Assembly (NCBI GenBank): GCA_003116995.1 | Contig: BDSL01000072.1 | Coordinates: 310,001-374,000 of the forward strand | Length of the DNA stretch: 64,000 nucleotides | Source of the DNA: Yamagishiella unicocca | Lineage: Eukaryota > Chlorophyta > Chlorophyceae > Chlamydomonadales > Volvocaceae | Reading direction: 5' to 3' | In this document: one piece after another, positions 24,754-34,435 of the stretch | Layout: each line of letters starts with the position of its first letter | How positions within the stretch are numbered: the stretch's first letter is position 1 | The notes under the pieces: model-generated | What the model was told of the DNA's origin: nothing | Database searches by the model: none | What the model saw: the letters and a program-made list of their open reading frames with translations, nothing else | Position numbers and translations under genes: made by a program

Positions 24754-27700
24754 ATGGCAGATGAGCTGGAGCAGGATATCAAGAAGGTACGGCATCAAAT
24801 TGAGGAGTTGACAACCGCCATCGCGGCGGTCGAGAAGGAGCGATGCCGCCTGGACAAGGAGGATCGAGACCGCCGGGACAAGGAGGAGCGAGACTGGCTG
24901 GTCAAGAAGGAGGAGCGAGACCGCATGGGCAAGGAGGAGCGAGAACGCCTGTACAAGAAGGAGGAGCGAGACTGGCTGGACAAGAAGGAGGAGCGGGGCC
25001 GCCTGGTCATGAAGGAGCAGCAGCTCCGCGCGGAGAAGTTGGAGCTGCACAGGAAGGAGAATCTGCTGATGGAGGAGCAGGCCAGGAGTGAGTCGGATAT
25101 CACACAACGTATTCGGGGACATGGCAGGACTGTGCGACCTGACAGGCTACGGATCTGCGACCTGCCGTGTTGCTGCCATTATGCTCGTCTGATAGCATTC
25201 CGATCTCGTTGTCATCCCTGCACACATTGCATCTGGGCCTCGGTGGACTTCAGCTGAAGCTGATGGCAAGCGCACATGGCTGTGGGGCGTTCACATTGCC
25301 CGCAACTAGGCACCTGCACCCCCACCCTGCCCTGCGCTTACACTTGCAGGGATGGCGGCTGGCCCTGGCATTGTGGCGGCTGACGGTGAGCCCTGCATGC
25401 CCCTGTCGCATCTACTGGCTTGTGGCCGTCACTCTCTCTGGGGCGAGGTCTGCTGTGAGGAGGTTCATGCAGCTTACTGGAATGCTGCCTGCCTGCTGCC
25501 CGTAGGAGAGACTGCAGCCAGAAACGTACAGGCTGCCATTGTCGTCGTGAAGGGCACCCCCAGCTCGTTGGGTGAGGTCAAGGCGGCTGAGCCATACCTG
25601 CCAGACCCGCGCCGTCCGTCGTCCTTCGTAAAGGTGGCTTTCTTCGGGGGGCGCCCCTGCGCTGTGCCGCTGTCGACGGCCCTTCCCCTGCTGCTGGTGG
25701 CCCCGGAGTTTGGCCTTGTGCACGAGGCCGCGTATGGCAACGGCAACCGGCGTAACAGTGTATCAATGCAGATGGTCCAGGTATGCAAGGCAGGCGGGGG
25801 AAGGAAGGTGAACCTCTTAGCCTGGTAGGAAGGAAGGAAGCATAAGCGAAAAGAAATAAGCATGAGATAAGGACCGAAGAAGAATGCAAGGAAGTAAGAA
25901 AGCCCCAGACGTGCTTTCAGATCGTCGCTAGCGGTGTTCACGCAGGGTAAAGCGTTGTATGCACACCCTGCCAAGGGTCACTCCTGCGCGGAAAAGCTGT
26001 GGGTTTGGCTCCCAGTCATGCATGCATGTAAGCAGTCCCGCTATCAGGCATGCTGGGCCACAAGCGAACATCCCTGCTCTGCCAAGCACGCAAAACACTG
26101 GTGTATTATGCTGGTGTCGGTGCCCTTTGCAATGCTCACTGCGAGGCAACCCGGGTGCTGGGCAATACAGATATATGTGTTTGTATTTTGTGATAGAAGT
26201 TCAAACCGTGATCCATGTTGTAACATGGACCCAGTCTCAAGCATGCGGTGTATGTGTGCGCGCAGGCCGCAGAGGACCTGTGCACCACCATGTGCGGGGT
26301 GTACCCAGGCGAGAAGGAGCGCCAGGACCGGTTCATAAGGTGGCACAACACCTGGTTTGCGTTGAAGCTCGAGGTGCCGCAGCGCTCGTCATGTACGCAG
26401 GACGACGGCCACGCCGTGGTGACGACCAGGCTTGGTTCCTTCACCCTGGTGATTTTGGAGGTCAAGAACGAGCTAGGAGCCTCGGGCGACCCGTACTTCC
26501 AAGCGCAGCGTTACTACCAGCTGGCCTACACAGATGGTCAGCGCTGGAACACCGACATCGTGGTCCGCGCCAGCCGTGCCCCCGCATTCTTACTGGACCT
26601 GGTAGGTCCCAACCTGGTCATACACGGCGTGGCGCACAAGGGCGGGAACGTGGTGATATGCGAGCCGCTCACGCCCCGGCTATTGCTGATGTCCTTGCAC
26701 TCGCGGCAGCCGGAACACCGAGAGCAGCTTGCGCGGGTGCTGGAAGCATATAGCTCGGGGGTCAGCGCGCTGCACGAACGCATCACACAGATGGTGGGCC
26801 CGGCCAAGGGCAGCACAAGCAGCCAGGGGCAGAGCTCTGGAGCGCAGCAGCCGGAACTGAACAACACGGGCGACGAGGAGCCGGCGCCCCGCAACCCGCA
26901 GCAGCTGGCAGGCCTGCTGCAGGGCATGAACCTGAGCCAGACTGTGGCTCCCAAAGTGTCGGGCAGCTCTAGCAGCCCCACGGGTGTCCACTTGGCCGCC
27001 CATCAGCAGGAGCGACAACTCGTGCCCTACCCCCTGCTAGGCGGCCAGCCCTACAGCCACGTGGAGCGGCTGCGCCAGCCGGAGGCAGAGCACAGCGACA
27101 AGCTGCTGTTTACGTGCGACCATGAGACGCATGGGAAAGTCGTGGTCAAGTTCACACTGCACGACTACCCCGCGGAGGTGAGTGTGGTGTGGAGCTGAAA
27201 ACGTGTGAGGATGGTGTCAACGGTGCAGCTTGCTTGGCACGTTGGGATTGACATTGCTCTTGGAATGTGCAAGGGACTTGAAGAGGTGGGGTGGAAGTGT
27301 ACCCCATCCGTGCTAAACGGGTGAGCGCCCCTCAAGCATCCCTCGTTCCACATTTCTCCTTGGCACCCTGGCCTCCGGTTTTGGCATGCACCGTCTGGTG
27401 TCTTATGTTTTGGTGCTCAGTCCACAAGTATCCCATGTACCTTTTCCCGGACTGCTCCTGTGCGCTGTCCACCCCATGCGCATGACCCTTTCCAGATCCA
27501 CTACGCGTGGGCCGGTGTCGACCTGGCGCCCAGATTGTTTGACGTCGTGCGGCTGCCCGGCGGCTGGCGCATGGTGGTCATGGAGCACCTGCGCAAGGAG
27601 GACGGCTGGTGCACACTGGACCAGCTATCAGAACCCGATCGGGTTAGCCTGCGGGATGCGGTGGCCACGGCACTTGAAGCGGCGCACAAGGTGCAAGTGC

Positions 27701-27990
27701 TGCCTCAGCCAGAGGTTGGCGATGCAGGCGGTGAGCCCAGTGTAGGCGCCCAGCGGCAGCAGGCGGAGGCGCTAAACCGGCCGGCTGTGCACGGTGACGT
27801 GCGCCCGCCCAACGTGGCTGTGCAACTGCCAGCTGGCCAGATCCGGTTCCTTGACCTGGACTGGGCGGGACTGCAGGGCATGCAACGCTACCCGCATGGC
27901 ATGAACATGTCCATTGGCTGGCACAAGGCCGCGGGGCCCGGCAAGGCCATGCATACAGAGTACGATCTCTATATGGCGGAGAAGCTGTGA
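24754..27990 (+). CDS. Crinkler/CR-type nuclease-kinase protein, copy 2
   Basis: Exons 24754-25087, 25350-25780, 26266-27177, 27496-27990; 723 aa. It is a close paralogue of the gene at 18900. Differences are substitutions plus two length changes, both multiples of three: one extra codon in exon 2 and 13 fewer codons in exon 4, in the linker before the catalytic loop. Exon 3 has exactly the same length. The EVK nuclease motif, kinase lysine, HGDVRPPN and DLDWAG are all kept. In copy 2 a stop follows soon after the exon 3 donor, which supports splicing at GAG/GTGAGT. Frame-preserving changes suggest that protein coding is, or was until recently, maintained. TGTAA lies at 28410-28414. Confidence 0.72.
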
Positions 27991-28582
27991 GAGGAGCTTA
28001 GCCATGGAGACGCGCCAGCATGATGGCTGTGGCGGTGCGGCCGTTAGCTGTATACACATGGCTAGGGGGCTGCCTAGCTCAGCTCGCCCTGTACTTGGGT
28101 GGGCATGGCGGGTGGTGGGGTGCGATGCCAGGCAGTGGTTGAGTGCGCATGCCGTTAAGTAAAGGAATGGAAGCATTGGATGGACTTGCACTGTGTCACT
28201 GGCTGGAGGTGTGTGGGTCGACTGAGGTCTGTCTCCGAGCTGCTGGCTGAAGGCCACCTAGAGCTGGGCTTGCCCCTCATTGCAACAAGCCGGGTCACGG
28301 AATGTGAGGCGTTCTCTCGCCGGGTACCACTGCCGGGTGCCAGCGGATGCCACGGTCGGCTCAGTCATCGGAAGGAGGGGCCATTGTAGTGTTCGTGCGT
28401 GAATGGCCCTGTAAGATATGAAATCATATTTGATGCGATGTCTTTCACGTTATTTGATTTGCGGTCAGTTGGAGACACCAGTTTTTGTTTGATTATCCAG
28501 ACTTATCATACGAGCCACAAACGTGGAACCCACTCGCCACCCGGGGATGACACAAGTTGAAGAACGTTATTGAGGCATGCCG
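27991..28582 (+). other. 3' flank of CR copy 2 to element end
   Basis: Nearly identical to 22213-22803. No further gene seen. Confidence 0.55.
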
Positions 28583-29815
28583 GGTCCGGTGCATCGTGAT
28601 GGCGCTGCAGTGGGGCAAGCAGCAGCTGGTCAACCTGCCCTCCAACCTGCCGGACCACGACTTCCTGAAGGACCTGGAGCCGCTGGGCACAATGAGCTGC
28701 CGCAGATGTCGCCGCAGGTACGAATGCACCGAGCCGCAGCGGCGAGGTGTTACTACTCGTACCATTTGCACCTGCGGTTTCTGCTGCTGGCGTCCGTGTC
28801 CAACATCGTACCCTGCCCATGCTGTCATCCTTATTTTGGTACATGGGAGGGCCGCAGACGCGTTTGCTAACACAGGGCTGGTGTTGCCGCCTCGCAGGAC
28901 GTGATGAGCCATGCCAAGATGCTGGAGGCCCACCGCAGCTGGGACGGCGAGCGCTGCGTGCTGGTGACGGTGTCGTTCACGCCGGGCTCGTGCTCGCTGA
29001 CGGCGTACAAGCTGACGCCGGGCGGCTACGAGTGGGGCCGCAGCAACAAGGACGTGTCGGCAAACCCACAGGTGCGCGAAGGATGTATTAATACATATAA
29101 GGCTCATTTGAACGCGAGCGTTTGCCCCGACATGCCAGGCAAAGGTGGGAGCCCCAATTCCTCGAGGTCGGAGGTCGCAAACCGGCAAAAGCAGCCCCAG
29201 CAATGTCCGGAACGTTGCTTCTCCCAACAACCTTGCTTGATGTCCTTGCCAGTCGCCATCGATGTGCCCGTCCTTCGCGACCCGACCGCATGACACCAAC
29301 ATTCTTTCCGCCCGTCCTCCTCGGTTATAACTCGGCCGCAGGGCTACAAGCCGGACTTCTACGTGCCGCTGCTGCTGTCGGACCGCTTCATGGGCTTTTA
29401 CATGGTGCCGGACGCCGGGTCATGGAAATATAATTTTATGGGGGTCAAGCACAGCCCGACGATGAAGTACGGCCTGCGCCTGGCCAACCCCAAGGAGTTT
29501 TACCATGAGATCCACAGGTGAGCGATCTGCTGGGGTAAGGAAAGGAGCTAGTGGGGGAGGAAGGGGCACGGTGTTCTGACATGTGTCAATGTGACGTTTG
29601 TGGCTGAAGCCTGCGGAACGTTTACGGAACGAGAGGATTGCGGTGTGTTCGAAGCTTTTACGGGGGGGGTGCAACACCGGCTCAGGCTTTATAAAGGCAT
29701 CGATTACTCCTCGAGTGGAAAGGTATTGGCCATACGTATTCCACGTCCTGCGATCGTTGGGCAGTTGCTTGATCTGGCCCACCTCCCCTCTCCCCTCCGC
29801 CACCCTCAGGCCGAC
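28583..29815 (+). pseudogene. PRP8 3'-end fragment, copy 3 (exons 30-32)
   Basis: It starts at the same exon 30 breakpoint as copy 2. Exon 30 has a larger deletion that removes the end of its coding part. Exon 31 is 28898-29071; exon 32 is present at 29342-29517 with a six-base in-frame deletion. The final exon is lost: homology ends at its acceptor (CAGGCCGACG) and an 82 bp tandem repeat follows. Copies 2 and 3 decayed by different deletions. Confidence 0.93.
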
Positions 29816-29818
29816 GGG

Positions 29819-30035
29819 TGACTACAGACCTTGATAGGCTGGTCCCTAGTGCCCCGGGCCTCAGACTCTTACTCTGCTGTCCTGTGGAGTCACTCAGCGT
29901 TGACTACAGACCTTGATAGGCTGGTCCCTAGTGCCCCGGGCCTCAGACTCTTACTCTGCTGTCCTGTGGAGTCACTCAGCGTTGACTACAGACCTTGATA
30001 GGCTGGTCCCTAGTGCTCCGGGCCCCCAGACCCTT
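29819..30035. repeat. 82-bp tandem repeat, about 2.6 units
   Basis: ACTACAGACCTTGATAGGCT recurs at 29821, 29903 and 29985, an exact 82 bp period. The third unit is partial and then diverges. Confidence 0.93.
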
Positions 30036-30370
30036 ACTCTGTTGGTACGACGAGCCACCTGGCGTAGACTCTGGACCCGTCGAGGCCAGTCCCCAGGGCT
30101 CCGGGCTTTGCCCTCAAACCTGTAACGGTTCAGTTGATAAACTGCGCCACGCATTCCCCAAAGAGTCTCGTTACGCTGCACGAGCACGTGAGCGAGTCCG
30201 CCTAACAAACTGACAAACCTTCCGCTGCAACTCGATATCTCGATTAGAACTACACCAGTCCCCTACTAAAGTGGAATTCTTCCATAGTCGTCCCGTGGGT
30301 CAAACGCTGCGTTTCCGTCTCCTACGGGCGTAGTGCGGCGACAGTTACTACGCAACGACCTGGGCAGACC
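30036..30370. other. Spacer without recognised features
   Basis: Unique sequence between the 82 bp repeats and the left end of the third CR element copy. No gene or repeat recognised. Confidence 0.5.
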
Positions 30371-30520
30371 TCCAAAAGTAAGATAGCAATTAACTCGTGC
30401 GCGGCTGGGCTGACAAAACCGTGTCCGTGCGAGCCGATGGTACCAGTGTTGGTGCGTTCTTCACGCCGTAAGCTCGGATACAAATACTTACTAAATGCGA
30501 CGTGTGAAACAGTTAAGCGG

Positions 30521-30775
30521 CGGCGAATACGGTACAGACTCCAGGCAGGGATGTCACCGCCTTGAGGAGTCCAGGCGGGGATGCTATGTGAATGGCGCCT
30601 AACAACAACAACAGCTTCTTTGCGCGGGACTTAATAAGGTACTTTATAGGCGGATAATCTATCGCAATCCGAATAACTACGACCCGTAGCACGTTGGCGG
30701 GACCCCACTTCAGGGCTGAATTCTCGAATTTCCCTCGGTTCAGTTCTTATCGTCTTCGAAACCCGGTTGTCAACT
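30521..30775 (+). repeat. Outer arm (left) of the fold-back
   Basis: Its reverse complement is 31540-31790; both correspond to the 5' flank of the CR gene. Confidence 0.8.
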
Positions 30776-31544
30776 CCTTAATTTCATGCTGAGCCTCCTT
30801 AATATCCTGCAGAACCTGCTCCAGCTCATCTGCCACAGCCAGCGATTCAGCCACACAGGAAAAAACGTGTATGGAAGTTGCTGCGTCAGCGGCCTCTGTC
30901 GAAACTTTCTACAGGAAGCAGAAAAGACATGCTCGAGGAGAGCGGATTTCTAATCCTTATGATCTTCGAAACCCGCTCCCCTCTAGCATCACTTGTCTCT
31001 TCTTCTCGAGCTCTGCTTTCTGTAGAAAGTTTCGACCAAGGCCGTTGACGCAGCAACGTTTTTTCCACTGTGGCTAAGTCGCTAAGCTATCGCAGATGAT
31101 CTGGAGCAGGTTTTGTAGGATATTACGGAGGTTGACAACCGCCATCGCGGCGGTCGAGAAGGTCCGAGACCGCCTGGACAAGGAGGAGCGAGACCGCATG
31201 GACAAGAAGGAGCGAGACCGCATGGAAAATGAGGAGCGAAACCGCCTCCCGAGGCAGTCTCGCTCCTCCTTTTCCAGGCGATCTCGTTCGCCCTCCTTGC
31301 CCATGCGGTCTCGCTCCTTCTTGTCCAGGCGTTCTCGGACCTTCTCGACCGCCGCGATGGCGGTTGTGAACTCCTTAATTTCATGCTGAACCTCCTTAAT
31401 ATACTGCAGAACCTGCTCCAGCTCATCTGCCATAGCTAGCGACTCAGTCACTACGGTAAAAACGTGTGCGGAAGTTGCTGCGTCAGCGGCCTCGGTCGAA
31501 ATTTTCTACAGGAAGCAGAAAAGACATGCGGAGGAGAGCGGGTT
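30771..31544. pseudogene. Three inverted remnants of the CR gene 5' end (coiled-coil part)
   Basis: Three copies of the leader and first codons lie in alternating orientation. In the minus copy at 30771-30955 the start codon reads GTG, in the plus copy at 30956-31245 it reads ATC, and in the minus copy near 31246-31451 it is ATG with an open charged coiled-coil frame that runs into the mirrored arm. None has nuclease or kinase exons. Confidence 0.8.
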
Positions 31545-31790
31545 TTCAAAATGATAAGCACTGAACCGAGGGAAATTCGAAATTCAGCCCTGAAGTGGGA
31601 TCCCCCCAACGTGCGACGGGTCGTAGTTATTCGGATTGCGACAGATTATCCGCCTACAAAGTACCCTATATTAAGTTGTACTACCCGCGTAAAGGTGTTG
31701 TTGTTGTTGGGCGCCATTCACATAGCACCCCCGCCTGGACTCCTCAAGGCGATGACATCCCTCCCCGGAGTGTGTACCATATTCGCCTAT
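31540..31790 (-). repeat. Outer arm (right) of the fold-back
   Basis: Inverted counterpart of 30521-30775. Confidence 0.8.
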
Positions 31791-31880
31791 TCAAACCTCT
31801 TCATACGAGTCACAAACGTGGAACCCTCTCGCCACACGGGGACGCCACAAAGTGAACCAGGTTATTTTAGGCGTGCCGCG

Positions 31881-34435
31881 CCGCTGCCGCTGCCATCAAC
31901 TTGCGCCTGACCCAGTTCGATCGCAGCTTCCTTCTGCAGCGGCTCGTGCAGACAGTGTTGAAGCTGGAGTATGCAACCTCGTTGACTTGCCGTACTGCAA
32001 ATGCCCTGTCTGCATGCCCCGATACTTGGCATATGTAAATTCACCGACCCCCGCCGCATGTGAGCATTTCTCGCATTCCCTGGTTTCCGCTGGCAATGGG
32101 GGACATTCAAGAGTGTCACAAACCTAGTTACACGAGGGGCGGGCTCGATGGTTCACAAGGGTGGTGGTCAGCACCGTTGACGACCCAGAGGAAAACCTAA
32201 TAATTTAATAGCAATAAAGGACATGGCGGCGTCATTGGCCGGGAGCTCGGTGTGAAAGCTTCGCGTCCGCGCGCTGGGCTCGGGCACGATTTACGATTTT
32301 TTACATGTCGTACTGGCTCGCGCCAGTAGCATGCGTCCCCCATAACGGACGTCCGTCAAAGGGCGCACTCTCTAAAACTGATACTAGCAAATCGGGATTA
32401 TTCCCGTAATGACTCTGTACGCGCTCTCTATATCTGAGCCAATATCTGGCTCGGGTAGGTGCCGATTGCCGTACGTGTCATAACCCCGCCCACTCTTGGG
32501 GCTCAGGGCGCGTCCGTATGGTTTCGGTCGAATGAAAGGGTCGACATCTGGCTTGGGGCATGCATGCACGTGCACCAGACACGAATCCTTGGCCGCTACT
32601 CCAGGGGTGGCTGCGTTCTCCCCATGCTCGCAGTAGGAAAGGAGCCCGAAAGAGTTGAAGGCATTGTCGCTCGTTTTTCGCATAGTGCTATAGAGGAATT
32701 TTAGGGCATTGGCGGTAAGCTTGAATGGCTGCAGCATCGGATATCAAACTCTTGGTGGCATATTGCTGAGCGTTACCGCTCTGTGACGGTCTGTGACTGT
32801 AAGCATGTTTACGTCCTGTTAGAATGCGAGCTAAACTATTTTCTTCAACGCGATGGCATCAGCAAGCATGTCATCTCAGCGTTCCTCCCGCTCCGCTTCT
32901 TTAGGAAGAGGACCATTTCGGACTACACAAAAGTATTCAGAGCGCAGCGGGGTGGCTCTGTCATGCCCCAGCGCCGGCACGTATGTTTCACCGGCATTGA
33001 TTCCGAAGCCAGGGCATTTGTTTTTCCGCTTACATGCTGTTGCCGTAACTACAGCGCCTCTGTTGCTCTTAGGATTCGGGTTCTTCTCGTTTCGACAGCG
33101 ATAGGGACACGTGTGAATCTCGCAATCCAGGTCGGGCGCAGGGCCCTTCTGACCGGATCCGTTGGTGCCGCACGAGTACTTAACGGAACCACGCCTCATT
33201 CCTCGGCGTGTTGCTTGGTTGTCTTGTTCTGTTGATCGCGTGTAGCCGATTTAGCGTGTAGCAGTTGTTGTTGTAACGGTGTAGCAGTGTAGCAGACACT
33301 GAGTGTTGCAGTGTAGCGGTGTCGCAGTGCTGCAATTCCTGCTGTGTTGTTTTCCAAACTATTATGAGCATGCGCATAGCGTTGCTCATATGTCTTTACG
33401 CCATTGAGGAAAGCCAAAGTGCGTTCGAGGAACAATCCACTTGGGTATATGCCGGTCGCGTCGAGGCTGTCAATTTGCATTTCAAACGGGTCGACAGAGG
33501 TGATGGAACAGGTTCATATGTACACGTGTATACATATTATTGAAGAAGTTCTCCCAGGCACTGTCACTCTGGTAACTTACTGCCCATTCAGTTGACAGTC
33601 CGACCCGCGACCCAAGCCGCCAAGCGGATTCCGTCCAAGTGGGGTGGCTATGCATCCAATACTATAAATATAAGACGAAGTAGTATATGGCAAGTGGGAT
33701 CATATAGTGTCGGATAGTTGTTGTGCAAGTCTGCGGGCGTGCGCTTCCAGGTTGGGAGGGACCCCGCCATGCTTGCCAGTAGCAACGGAACTGAGCGCAT
33801 ACAAATAATCTTTGAAATTGGTATACGACGGTATGAGGATTTTCTGAAGCGTGTACACAATTATGAGCATGGATCGTCCCTTAACGCATCCCACGCCGGT
33901 GATTAATTATAAGTGCAACCGCAGCAGTTAATAATAATGCAACCACCTCAGTGTGGGCTCAAGCTTCTGTGCCGCACCAACTTTGTTTCCATAATGGCAC
34001 TTTACTTTGAAGGAGAAAGCCACACCCTGAAACATTGGCATACATGGAAAATTTTTCAACTCCACTCTCCGCTTCCGCTCCACTCTCACTCTCGCTCCCT
34101 CTCCAGTCACAACCTTCCACTGCAATGCGCACCACTGCGCACCGCTCTGCCAAATGATCCCTAAAATCTGCGCTGCCGCATGTGAAGTGCATGATGCACT
34201 CCAACAAGCGAGCGATGCACCCTTCATTTCGTCATACGAGGCTTAAGCAGCTTAACTAGAATCAAGCCCCGATGCTAGCGCTAATCAGGTGCCAATGTCA
34301 AGTCTTCGCGTTACTTCAATCACTCAAAACTCAAACACTGTACTGACAGGAGCAGGCGTTGACCGTTGTCCGTTGACAGCATAACAAACCATGCATTGGT
34401 CGCGTGGAGGGTCCAACGGCCTCTTAGCGCATATT
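31881..34435. other. Intergenic stretch, no gene recognised
   Basis: Open frames here (for example the 150-codon plus frame at 32783-33235) show no recognisable motifs and overlap frames on the other strand. A low-complexity tract of GTGTAGC-like repeats lies at about 33235-33325. The right part should contain the 3' flank of the MLO gene. Confidence 0.5.

Larger units (their letters stand above)
24311..28582 (+). mobile_element. CR-type element copy 2 (uninterrupted, ~4.27 kb)
   Basis: The same unit as copy 1 without the transposon; the empty insertion site is at 24384-24391. It contains an intact nuclease-kinase gene. It is followed at once by a third PRP8 fragment with the same breakpoint as after copy 1, which points to tandem duplication of a larger unit rather than two separate insertions. 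Confidence 0.55.
30371..31880. mobile_element. CR-type element copy 3, collapsed into a fold-back derivative
   Basis: Both outer ends match the element in plus orientation (30371 onward; 31802-31880), but the inside is rearranged: plus 5' flank (30371-30770), minus 5' gene start (about 30771-30955), plus gene start (30956-31245), minus gene start (31246-31544), minus 5' flank (about 31545-31790), then the plus 3' end. The nuclease and kinase parts are gone. It also keeps the empty transposon site at 30443-30450. Confidence 0.75.

Noticed and set aside
15181..28582. Terminal inverted repeats or target duplications for the CR element itself
   Set aside because: Comparing the left end (CCAAAAGTA) with the reverse complement of the right end gave no match, and the flanks share no short duplication.
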